Source of the DNA: Sva-25 sp037385685 | Lineage (GTDB): Bacteria > Pseudomonadota > Gammaproteobacteria > Chromatiales > Chromatiaceae | Length of the DNA: 39,021 bases | Assembly: GCA_037385685.1 (NCBI GenBank) | Contig: JARRMW010000033.1 | Location: 1 to 39,021, forward strand | Direction: 5' to 3' | Shown here: piece after piece, positions 1-7,672 of the stretch | Position numbering within the stretch: position 1 is the stretch's first letter | How the letters are laid out: every line of letters begins with the position of its first letter | Made by a program: the position numbers and the translations under genes | Notes under the pieces: model-generated | Told to the model about the DNA's origin: nothing | Databases searched by the model: none | The model's input: the letters and a program-made list of their open reading frames with translations, nothing else

Positions 1-455
1 TCCTTCTGCCAGATACCCAGCTCTTGTTCTCTCGCGTCTGCTTCTGCCTCGTAGAACGCCGGGAGTTTGCAGTATCGCGGGTAGACGGCGGCATATCCGT
101 CCCTGACCATCCGGAGATTGATGTTCTCTCCATGATGCAGGATCTCGGCAACCTGCCTGCCATAGCTGTCGATATCATGAATGCGTAAATGGACCCTGTC
201 ATGCCGGTGGAGGTGTCTTCGCAGGGCAGAACGTGACTCATCACCCCAGGGCCGCTGCTCCTTCTCGGGTGCGTCGATGCAGTAGAGGCGTACCTGGCGG
301 CGCTCGTCACTGCATAGTACGCTGACGGAATCGCCATCGAGCACACTCCTGACAGTGCACGAGATCAGTTCTCCGCTCGAGTGCGGATGGCTGTCCGGGT
401 TGCAGCCGGCAAGGAGAACGGCGGTGATCAGTAGTAAGGGGCGTGCGTGGGGCAT
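1..455 (-). CDS. Thermonuclease (SNase-fold) family lipoprotein, 3' end cut by the window edge
   Basis: The visible 151 residues begin with a lipoprotein signal whose lipobox LAGC puts the lipidated cysteine at residue 18, so the protein should be membrane-anchored and face the periplasm. The staphylococcal-nuclease fold follows. The spacing of its active-site set is intact: Asp40 in LDGDSV, Arg56 in QVRL, Asp61 and Glu64 in IDAPEKE (same R-5-D-3-E spacing as R35/D40/E43 of the S. aureus enzyme), and Arg100 in SYGRQV for the second catalytic arginine. The family cleaves DNA or RNA with calcium. The reading frame is still open at base 1, near the expected C-terminal end (GIWQK). It lies downstream of sucB on the same strand but is separated by a hairpin, so it is probably its own unit. 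The start is the ATG directly before the signal peptide. Physiological substrate is unknown. Confidence 0.85.
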   Translation of the reverse strand, partial: MPHARPLLLITAVLLAGCNPDSHPHSSGELISCTVRSVLDGDSVSVLCSDERRQVRLYCIDAPEKEQRPWGDESRSALRRHLHRHDRVHLRIHDIDSYGRQVAEILHHGENINLRMVRDGYAAVYPRYCKLPAFYEAEADAREQELGIWQK

Positions 456-536
456 GGCGGGAACGGCATGATCAAAGCGTGCATTCTACAGCTCAAACCC
501 GTGACATACAGCCGGGTCTGTCAGTCTGAAACTGTC

Positions 537-555
537 GCGGGGAGTCAATCCCCGT
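537..555 (-). terminator. Hairpin after sucB, possible terminator
   Basis: CGGGGA and TCCCCG form a perfect six-base-pair stem, extended by a G-T pair, around the loop GTCAA. It sits 26 bases past the sucB stop codon. On the minus strand the stem is followed only by a short T stretch (GTTTC), so a classical intrinsic terminator is not fully supported; it could also stabilise the sucAB mRNA 3' end. Confidence 0.4.
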
Positions 556-580
556 GTTGGTGGCCTCTCTGCAGGTCTGA

Positions 581-1834
581 TCAGACGTTCAGCAGCATGC
601 GTGCCGGATCCTCGAGCAGTTGCTTGATGGTTACAAGAAACTGCACCGCACCGCGTCCATCGATGATGCGGTGATCATAGGAGAGGGCAAGGTACATCAT
701 GGGGCGAATCACGATTTCGCCATCAACGACCATCGGGCGCTGCTGGATGTTGTGCATGCCGAGGATGCCTGATTGCGGGGGATTGAGAATCGGAGTCGAG
801 AGCATGGAGCCGTAGACGCCGCCGTTGGAGATCGTGAAGGTGCCGCCGGTCAGTTCATCGTAGCTCAGGGAGCCTTCCTGTGCCTTCTTGCCGAATTGCT
901 TGATGGTGGTTTCGATCTCGCTGAATGATCGCTGGTCTGCATCACGCAGTACCGGGACCACGAGACCGCGCGGCGAGCCAACGGCGATGCCGATATCATA
1001 GTAGCCGTGGTAGATGATATCCGTACCGTCCACCGAGGCATTGACCTCCGGAAATCGCTTCAATGCCTCAACGGCTGCCTTGACGAAGAAGGACATGAAG
1101 CCAAGACGCGTGTCGTGCTGCTTCTCGAAAGACTCCTTGTACCTGTTGCGCAGTTCCATGACAGCCTGCAGATCGACCTCGTTGAAGGTCGTCAGGATGG
1201 CGGCATTCTGCTGTGCTTCCACGAGGCGCTCAGCGATGCGCGCGCGCAGTCTTGTCATCGGTACCCGCTCCTCGGGACGGGCTCCCTGCGGCAGTTCACT
1301 GGCTGGCATGGTCGAACTGCGTAATGCCTCGAGTTCCTGCTCGTGCTCCTGTTTGTCCTGACTGTCGAGGAATTTCATCACGTCCGACTTCAGGATGCGG
1401 CCGTTCTTTCCGGTGCCCGTGATCTTGCTGGCGTCGATATTGAGTTCCTTGACAAGTCGACGCACGGACGGTGTCAGTACCGGTTGCTCCGCACGCTCTT
1501 CAACCCTGGTTTCTGTTTCGGGCGCGGGCGCTGGTTCTGCCTCCACGGATGGGGCTTGTGACGGGGTCTCGGGGGCAGGGGCAGCAGCGGCCCTGGCGTT
1601 TTCATCGAGTATCGCGAGCACTTGCTCTGCTTCGACCGTGTCGCCCTCGTCGAACTGAATCTCCGTGAGAACACCATCAGCCGGAGCCGGCACCTCGAGC
1701 ACAACCTTGTCGGTCTCGAGATCGACAAGATTCTCGTCGCGGGTAACCGCATCGCCTGGCTGTTTGTGCCAGCTCAGGACAGTGGCGTCAGCGACAGACT
1801 CTGGAAGTGTCGGGACGCGGATATCGATACTCAT
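581..1834 (-). CDS. sucB: Dihydrolipoyllysine-residue succinyltransferase, E2 of 2-oxoglutarate dehydrogenase
   Basis: This is the E2 core of the 2-oxoglutarate dehydrogenase complex, moving the succinyl group from E1 to CoA in the TCA cycle. The 417-residue protein has the standard order: lipoyl domain with the modified Lys43 in LETDKV, an Ala/Pro/Glu-rich swinging linker (about 82-118), the E1/E3 subunit-binding domain (about 119-156), and the acyltransferase domain ending in SYDHRIIDG with catalytic His388 and Asp392. The frame is open further upstream, but I chose the ATG at 1834 because the lipoyl domain begins there (MSIDIRVPTLPES) and CCGGAGAA lies upstream as ribosome-binding site. 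The start overlaps the sucA stop as ATGA, implying translational coupling. The E3 gene lpd is not downstream and must be elsewhere. Confidence 0.97.
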   Translation of the reverse strand: MSIDIRVPTLPESVADATVLSWHKQPGDAVTRDENLVDLETDKVVLEVPAPADGVLTEIQFDEGDTVEAEQVLAILDENARAAAAPAPETPSQAPSVEAEPAPAPETETRVEERAEQPVLTPSVRRLVKELNIDASKITGTGKNGRILKSDVMKFLDSQDKQEHEQELEALRSSTMPASELPQGARPEERVPMTRLRARIAERLVEAQQNAAILTTFNEVDLQAVMELRNRYKESFEKQHDTRLGFMSFFVKAAVEALKRFPEVNASVDGTDIIYHGYYDIGIAVGSPRGLVVPVLRDADQRSFSEIETTIKQFGKKAQEGSLSYDELTGGTFTISNGGVYGSMLSTPILNPPQSGILGMHNIQQRPMVVDGEIVIRPMMYLALSYDHRIIDGRGAVQFLVTIKQLLEDPARMLLNV

Positions 1835-4689
1835 CGCATGATTCTCCGGTTCATTTTCCTGTTGATGTTGCCTAGCAGGGCGTCGTCGATCAGGGTCTCC
1901 TGCTGCATACGATACATCGGGGCGTAGCCGACTGCCGGAGCAGGGGATGCGGCACGGCCGACATAGTAGAGATGGTCTTCGGCACGCAGACCGCGGACGA
2001 GGCGGTGCTTGATCTGGTCCCAGGCACCCTGGTTCTGTGGTTCTTCCTGGCACCAGATGTAGGTGTGCGCATTCCTGTAAGGGGCAATGGCATCGCGAAA
2101 CGCCTTTTTCGGAAAGGGATAGAGTTCTTCGATGCGCACGATAGCGACATTATCCATCTCGAGGTTTCTGCGATGTTCGAGAAGTTCGAAGTAGACCTTG
2201 CCGCTGCAGATGATCACACGTTCCACTTTCTCCGGATCGAGTGTGTCGATTTCGCCAATGACCGGAAGGAAATGCGTGCCCTCGGCCATTTCAGCGAGAT
2301 GCGAGGTGGCCAGGGGATGGCGTAGCAAGCTCTTTGGCGACATAACGACAAGGGGGATGCGCAGCATCCTGACGAGCTGGCGGCGCAACAGATGGAAGAT
2401 TTGCGCCGGGGTTGTCGGTACGCAGACCTGGATGTTGTTCTCGGCGCAGAGTTGCAGGTAGCGTTCCAGTCGAGCCGATGAGTGCTCTGCACCCTGACCC
2501 TCCTGGCCATGCGGTAGCAGAAGTGTGAGATTGCAACTCAGTCCCCACTTGGCGCCACCGGAGGCGATAAACTGGTCAATAACAACCTGGGCAACGTTGG
2601 CGAAGTCACCGAACTGGGCTTCCCAGATCGTCAGGGTCTCTGGAGCTGCTGTCGCATAGCCGTATTCGAATCCAAGCACGGCTTCTTCTGACAGCAGCGA
2701 GTCGATGACAATGAAGTTGGTTCGTGCCTCTTCCGCAATCCGGCGTAGCGGAATGAACGCGTTGCCTGTTGTCTGATCATGCAATACGGCGTGGCGATGA
2801 AAGAAGGTCCCCCGGCCACTGTCCTGCCCACAGAGGCGAACGTGTCCACCCTCATGGAGCAGGGTTGCATAGGCCAGGTTCTCCGCGAAGCCCCAGTCAC
2901 AGGGTTGCTCGCCGGCCGCCATGAGCCCGCGCGATTCCAGAGTGCGACTGATACGGGGGTGGGGTTTGAAACCGTCCGGCAGCTCGAGCTGATGCATGCC
3001 GAGCTCACTGAGCAGTTCCAGGTGTACGCCCGTCTCGGCTTCGTCACTCCAGTCGTGGTTGATGTAGGCGGACCAGTGGGCTGCGTAGTGATGCGGGCTG
3101 TTGTTTGCGATTGGTCGCGAGACGATCTCTCCGCGGTCAAGTGCGTCACGGTAATCGGTCTGCATCGCCTTGGTCTCTTCCTCGCTGAGCAGTCCCATGC
3201 CGATCAGATGCGTGGCATAGAGCGCGCGAGTCGTGTCGCGGTTACGAATCTTCTCGTACATCATCGGCTGGGTAACCGCGGGTTCGTCTGCCTCGTTGTG
3301 GCCAAGGCGACGGTAGCAGACCAGGTCGATGATGACATCCTTGTGGAATTTGTTGCGGTAATCAAGCGCGAGGCGCGTCACGAACAGCACGGCCTCAGGG
3401 TCGTCGCCATTGACGTGAAATACCGGTGCCTGGACCATCTTGCCGACATCGGTGCAGTAGGTTGTCGAGCGTGAGTCGAGCGGGTTGCTGGTCGTAAAGC
3501 CGATCTGGTTGTTCACGACGATATGCATGGTCCCACCGGTCGTAAAACCGCGCGCCTGCGAGAGCTGCAGCGTCTCCATAACGACGCCTTGTCCGGCGAA
3601 GGCGGCATCGCCGTGGATGAGAATTGGAATGACCTTTTCGCCATGCATGTCCTTGCGACGGACCTGGCGCGCACGGACAGATCCCTCGATGACCGGACTG
3701 ACGATCTCGAGGTGCGATGGATTGAATCCAAGCGCGATGTGGACGGTTTTCCCGCGTGTGGGAATGTCTGACGAAAAGCCCATGTGGTACTTCACGTCAC
3801 CGGCCGTCATGATGCCACTGGCCTGTTTCTTGCCTTCAAACTCGTCGAATAGGACCTGTGGTGACTTGCCGAGGATATTGACGAGGACATTGAGACGACC
3901 GCGATGCGCCATGCCGACGACCATCTCCTCGGTGCCACTCGCGCCACCGCGCTGGATCAGTTCATCCATGAGCGGTATCAGGGATTCCGCTCCCTCGAGC
4001 GAGAAGCGTTTCTGGCCGACATAGCGTGAATGCAGGTAACGTTCCAGTCCCTCTGCTGCGGTCAGCATCCTGAGCAACCACAGCCGTTTCTTGTGATTGA
4101 TGGCGGGCCGTGCCCTGTAGCCCTCGATGCGGCGCTGCAGCCAGCGTTTCTCCTCCGTGGCTGTGATGTGCATGTATTCGAAGCCGATATGGGAGGTGTA
4201 GACTTCCTTCACGAAATCGATAATGTCACCCAGCTTCATCTCTTTCGGCGCATACAGCGAGCCCGTGTGAAAGGTCTTCTGCATGTCTGCTTCGGAGAGA
4301 TGGTGAAAGGAGGGAGAGAGTTCGTCGAGGGGCTTCTTGGTCCGCAGTTGCAGGGGGTCGAGGTCAGCATTCTGGTGACCACGTATGCGATAGGCATTGA
4401 TCATGCGAAGGACTGCAGCCTGCTTTTCCGCAGCGGCCGGGTCGACGCATTCACCCCGGATGCGCGGTATGGTCTGTGCCAGTTCGATGAACCGTTCGCG
4501 AACGTCGGAGTGTGGCGTATCCACGGGTTCGTTCGCGGCTTCCTTCGTGAGCAGGTCGAACTGCTGGCGCCAGCCAGGATCGATACTGCCCGGGTCACGC
4601 AGGTAATCCTCGTAGAGCGCCTCGATGAAGGCAGCATTTCCGCCGGAGTAGGCAGAGGTCTGTTTCAATAGTTCGAGGATTGCGCTCAT
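1831..4689 (-). CDS. sucA: 2-oxoglutarate dehydrogenase E1 component
   Basis: Thiamine-diphosphate enzyme that decarboxylates 2-oxoglutarate and succinylates the lipoyl arm of SucB. The 952 residues are close to the usual length (E. coli about 933). Recognisable blocks are the N-terminal E2-interaction segment (LYEDYLRDPGSIDPGW), the conserved MAHRGRLNVL, the diphosphate-binding HGDAAFAGQG near residue 360, GHNEADEP, and the C-terminal transketolase-like pyrimidine and C-terminal domains (CQEEPQNQGAW). The start at 4689 gives the family N-terminus; no strong Shine-Dalgarno is visible, so initiation may be weak or use an AT-rich leader. It is the first gene of a sucA-sucB pair with a 4-base overlap. 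The 5' region carries an extended -10 and two inverted repeats. Confidence 0.97.
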   Translation of the reverse strand: MSAILELLKQTSAYSGGNAAFIEALYEDYLRDPGSIDPGWRQQFDLLTKEAANEPVDTPHSDVRERFIELAQTIPRIRGECVDPAAAEKQAAVLRMINAYRIRGHQNADLDPLQLRTKKPLDELSPSFHHLSEADMQKTFHTGSLYAPKEMKLGDIIDFVKEVYTSHIGFEYMHITATEEKRWLQRRIEGYRARPAINHKKRLWLLRMLTAAEGLERYLHSRYVGQKRFSLEGAESLIPLMDELIQRGGASGTEEMVVGMAHRGRLNVLVNILGKSPQVLFDEFEGKKQASGIMTAGDVKYHMGFSSDIPTRGKTVHIALGFNPSHLEIVSPVIEGSVRARQVRRKDMHGEKVIPILIHGDAAFAGQGVVMETLQLSQARGFTTGGTMHIVVNNQIGFTTSNPLDSRSTTYCTDVGKMVQAPVFHVNGDDPEAVLFVTRLALDYRNKFHKDVIIDLVCYRRLGHNEADEPAVTQPMMYEKIRNRDTTRALYATHLIGMGLLSEEETKAMQTDYRDALDRGEIVSRPIANNSPHHYAAHWSAYINHDWSDEAETGVHLELLSELGMHQLELPDGFKPHPRISRTLESRGLMAAGEQPCDWGFAENLAYATLLHEGGHVRLCGQDSGRGTFFHRHAVLHDQTTGNAFIPLRRIAEEARTNFIVIDSLLSEEAVLGFEYGYATAAPETLTIWEAQFGDFANVAQVVIDQFIASGGAKWGLSCNLTLLLPHGQEGQGAEHSSARLERYLQLCAENNIQVCVPTTPAQIFHLLRRQLVRMLRIPLVVMSPKSLLRHPLATSHLAEMAEGTHFLPVIGEIDTLDPEKVERVIICSGKVYFELLEHRRNLEMDNVAIVRIEELYPFPKKAFRDAIAPYRNAHTYIWCQEEPQNQGAWDQIKHRLVRGLRAEDHLYYVGRAASPAPAVGYAPMYRMQQETLIDDALLGNINRKMNRRIMR

Positions 4690-4772
4690 ATTTTATGACG
4701 ATTGTCCAAATTAACTCAAGCGTTTGGTGAAACTCTTCTGTGTACAGGTCTCTGAGCGCTTGACTGCATGAA

Positions 4773-4854
4773 AGTGTAGCACTGATCGAATAAAAGAAAA
4801 GAAAAAATCTTACCTAAGACGTTTGTCTTATTAAAATCTGTGAAAGCGCTTTTG
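4773..4854 (-). promoter_or_regulatory. Putative sucA promoter with two upstream inverted repeats
   Basis: On the minus strand an extended -10 (TGCTACACT, -10 hexamer at 4778-4773) lies about 85 bases before the sucA start; a -35 is poorly matched. Upstream of it are two dyads: TAAGAC-gttt-GTCTTA (4815-4830), a perfect 6-bp inverted repeat, and TGAAAGCGCTTTTG (4841-4854) with the 10-bp palindrome AAAGCGCTTT. The latter closely resembles the operator type bound by LacI/GalR-family regulators (TGAAAGCGCTTTCA-like). Function is inferred from position and symmetry only. The rest of the 500-base gap up to the next gene holds no convincing gene. Confidence 0.35.
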
Positions 4855-5201
4855 TAACTTGCTTCTTTTTAAGTGCGATTGCCGCCAAGGCGCTTGCTAT
4901 AAGGGCAGCCAGTCAGTGGCTGGTGCAAAAGGGTCTTGCGGCCATCGGGAAAACCCATGGTTTTGCGGCGTGCCCTGAATTGTCTGCAGGGCCAGCCGGG
5001 ATTGGCGAAACCCGGATAATCCCTACATCCTTACTGTGTTCCAGGTCGATGAAGGCCCCGGTCTCTCCGGATGCGTCGTTGCTTATGGTCTTGCTGACGA
5101 TACCGCGTCTCTTGAACGACCTCAGGGGACTGAACAATCTTCACGGACCTGAAACAGGCCTTTCGGCTATGCTGTCAGCTTTTTCAGCCGGACCGTTTGC
5201 G

Positions 5202-6092
5202 ATGCCGCCATTTGTTGCATTCATCGTGGTCATCATGATCTGGGCCACGACACCGCTGGCCATCAAGTGGAGCAGCATGGGTGCCGGTTTCCTGTTCGCT
5301 GTGGCAGCGCGTATGGCAATCGGGGCTTGCATCTGCTTGCTCATCCTCATGGCAAGTCGGTCCCGGATTCGTCATGACAGCCCGGCACGAAGAGTCTACC
5401 TGGTGGCCGGCCTCGGAATCTGGAGTTCCATGAGCTGCACCTACTGGGGATCACAGCATATTCCCTCCGGCTTGCTGTCGGTGATTTTTGGACTGACACC
5501 GGTTGTCACCGGGGTCTGGGCAACATGGCTTCTGCGCGAACAGGTCTTCACGCCCTTCAGGATTCTTGGCATGGTGCTCGGGGTCGTCGGACTGTCGCTG
5601 ATCTTTCGGGAGGGCCTTGGTTACCGACAGGATTATCTATTGGGTATCGCTGCTATTGTCGCAGCCCTGGCGTTGCAATCCTTCAGCGCTGTCTGGATCA
5701 AGCGCATCAACGCTGGCGTCAACGGCTTTGAGACAACGACGGGCGGCCTGCTTGTCGCGCTTCCGCTCTTTCTGCTGAGCTGGTGGCTTGTGGATGGCAG
5801 TCTGCCTTTGGATATGGAGCCAAGAGCCGCCTGGTCGATTCTCTACCTGGGCATTTTCGGCTCGGTCATTGGTTTCATGCTCTATTTCACACTCATTCAT
5901 GCATGGCCGGCGAACCGGGTTGCGCTGATCACGCTCGTGACACCTGTCATCGCGCTGATGATTGGACATCTGTTCAATGCCGAGAGTATCGGTCTCTATG
6001 AGTGGGTCGGTGCCGCAGTGATCCTTGCGGCTCTGGTCAGCTACGTCTATGGCGACCAGCTGGTGCGCAGGGCAATGATGCAAGAGCGCTGA
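5202..6092 (+). CDS. DMT-superfamily (EamA) transporter
   Basis: Inner-membrane permease of the drug/metabolite transporter superfamily with two EamA repeats and about ten hydrophobic segments in 296 residues, the usual size. The first repeat begins MPPFVAFIVVIMIWATTPLA, with the family-typical W-(A/G)-TTP-LA turn; the second ends near ALVSYVYGD. Substrate cannot be read from sequence; relatives export amino acids, metabolites or drugs. The frame is open back to 4923, but residues encoded before about 5169 look non-coding (low hydrophobicity, no conserved pattern), so I start at ATG 5202; ATG 5169 (307 aa) is the main alternative, and neither has a good ribosome-binding site. The stop codon abuts the stop of the convergent FIST gene with no spacer. 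Confidence 0.85.
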   Translation: MPPFVAFIVVIMIWATTPLAIKWSSMGAGFLFAVAARMAIGACICLLILMASRSRIRHDSPARRVYLVAGLGIWSSMSCTYWGSQHIPSGLLSVIFGLTPVVTGVWATWLLREQVFTPFRILGMVLGVVGLSLIFREGLGYRQDYLLGIAAIVAALALQSFSAVWIKRINAGVNGFETTTGGLLVALPLFLLSWWLVDGSLPLDMEPRAAWSILYLGIFGSVIGFMLYFTLIHAWPANRVALITLVTPVIALMIGHLFNAESIGLYEWVGAAVILAALVSYVYGDQLVRRAMMQER

Positions 6093-7205
6093 TCAGGTGA
6101 AAAGCGTCAACACTCCCGTGTAGCCATAGAGGGTGTCATGATGAATTTCCCCGTTGGCAAAAAATCCTGTCAGCGGAAATTCACCAAGCACCTCATGGAT
6201 CATCTGCACTTCACGGGATTCACCGGGAAACTGTTCACGGCCGCGGCCCAGGCAGGAGACGTAGAGCCCGCCCTTCGGTGTTCCCTGGAGGCGGCTGCCA
6301 AGTTTCTCGAGCATCCGGCGCATGTCATGCACCGCTGACTCTTCGCTGCGTGAACAGAAGAGCAGTTCCTCGCCTTCCGTGAGGTAATCGTTGATGGCGA
6401 AGAGCTTGTTTTCCATGTCCACGCCGACCAGGTTGCGAACCCGGTAGTCGCTCTTGTCACTGCCGGGAATGCAGAGCCCCGCGAAGACATTGTCAGCCTT
6501 TTGCTGTAACTCCTCGAATGCCTCGATGCCAAGCTCTTCCATCATGACTTCGAGGGCCGGGTGATCATCAAGACTGAAGGCGACGTTTTCCTGTGATTTT
6601 GTGATCCGGTGTTTGGCACCGACGGGGCTGCAACCTTGCGTGAGATTGGTCAGGACGCCAACCGCCTCCGAAAAGACGACGCCGGAGATGCCACCGTTGA
6701 GAAGATCATCGGCGACCTGGTAGTGCGCATCCCTCGATGAGGTCAGTCCGCCTACCAGGAAACCGTTTTCGAGTCGTTGCTGCAGGCCGCTGATGAGTTG
6801 CTGGGTTTCCGGATTCAGCGGGTCTGCGTGAATGACTCCGAAGCTGGTCGAGAAGGCCTGCAGGGCGGAAGGCAACGCATCGAAATCGTCCGTCTTGCTG
6901 ACCAGAGGAAGCATCGCGAAGCTCTGTGCTGGGAACTGCGCCAGCATGATGCTTGCGGCGGGCTGTTCGTAAAGCTCGGAATGATCACTGATGATGCCGA
7001 GCCCCACCGTTCCGGTCCAGTGCTGGATGCCTGTCACTGACTTGCACTGTTGCAGCAGGCTGCCGAATTCATCGGCCATGGCATCGGTCACATAGATAAA
7101 GCCGAAGTTGGCGCCTGACGGTGTGTCTGCGAGCTGCCGAAGCGTGTCGTCGATGACAGCGCTAACGTCCTCATGCTGGCTATGGATAGTCGTGAACTGC
7201 TTCAT
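6093..7205 (-). CDS. FIST N- and C-domain signal transduction protein
   Basis: The 370 residues match the stand-alone FIST architecture: an N-terminal FIST_N domain (roughly 25-210; FGFIYVTDAMAD, TGTVGLGI, GFLVGGLTSSRD) and a C-terminal FIST_C domain (roughly 215-370), ending in the typical GFFANGEIH followed by GYTGVLTLF. FIST domains are thought to bind small ligands such as amino acids and are often fused to signalling domains; here no kinase, methyl-accepting or GGDEF domain is attached and there is no signal peptide, so it is a cytoplasmic soluble protein of unknown output. It is convergent with the DMT permease and has no operon partner. The start ATG at 7205 fits the domain start. Confidence 0.85.
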   Translation of the reverse strand: MKQFTTIHSQHEDVSAVIDDTLRQLADTPSGANFGFIYVTDAMADEFGSLLQQCKSVTGIQHWTGTVGLGIISDHSELYEQPAASIMLAQFPAQSFAMLPLVSKTDDFDALPSALQAFSTSFGVIHADPLNPETQQLISGLQQRLENGFLVGGLTSSRDAHYQVADDLLNGGISGVVFSEAVGVLTNLTQGCSPVGAKHRITKSQENVAFSLDDHPALEVMMEELGIEAFEELQQKADNVFAGLCIPGSDKSDYRVRNLVGVDMENKLFAINDYLTEGEELLFCSRSEESAVHDMRRMLEKLGSRLQGTPKGGLYVSCLGRGREQFPGESREVQMIHEVLGEFPLTGFFANGEIHHDTLYGYTGVLTLFT

Positions 7206-7672
7206 GGCAACAGTCTATAGCGACAGGAAACAAGTGCACCCATGCGGATTCTGGAGAAATTACAGGGCTGCTGAAGATCCTGTGATCGGGAAGTGCCTGC
7301 CACACGCGTGATGAGGGCAGGTGTTTGATGCACGGGCAAGCATTGTCCTTACCGGGTTTCTGTTGCCAAGCACGAATATGAACAACACATGGGAGAGACC
7401 GTCGAGGAACTGACAAATGGTCGGCCGCGCGGATCGGGAGATAACGAGGCAGTCAAGCGTCCGGCCTGAGATGGACTCGCCGTTTCTCCGTATCCATTCG
7501 GCACCGTGCAGGCTATCCTGCTCGAACACTCTTGCATGGAAGACCATGCCTGTAGTCGAAAACCAGAGAGGTGAAACTTCCAGTTCGGGAGTGATGACCG
7601 GTTCCGGCAGCATATCCGTTGAGGGTATAAGATAAGAAAAGGCAGGCAGCGCAGCGAGGATGTCAACAGGCC
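7206..7672 (-). other. 467-base gap with a cryptic minus-strand open frame (7260-7613)
   Basis: Between the divergent FIST and ftsH genes no recognised gene is present. A minus-strand frame could encode 117 residues from an ATG at 7613 (MLPEPVITPELEVSPLW...), and the same frame stays open upstream into ftsH, so openness alone is weak evidence. It has no clear ribosome-binding site, and I recognise no family; the composition is not obviously random, so a decayed or lineage-specific gene is possible. The ftsH promoter must lie here; TATAAG at 7626 is a possible -10 but lacks a good -35. Confidence 0.25.

Noticed and set aside
4923..5168. An N-terminal extension of 82 residues on the DMT permease frame
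   Set aside because: The residues are not hydrophobic, have no homology signature, and the first family helix begins after 5202.
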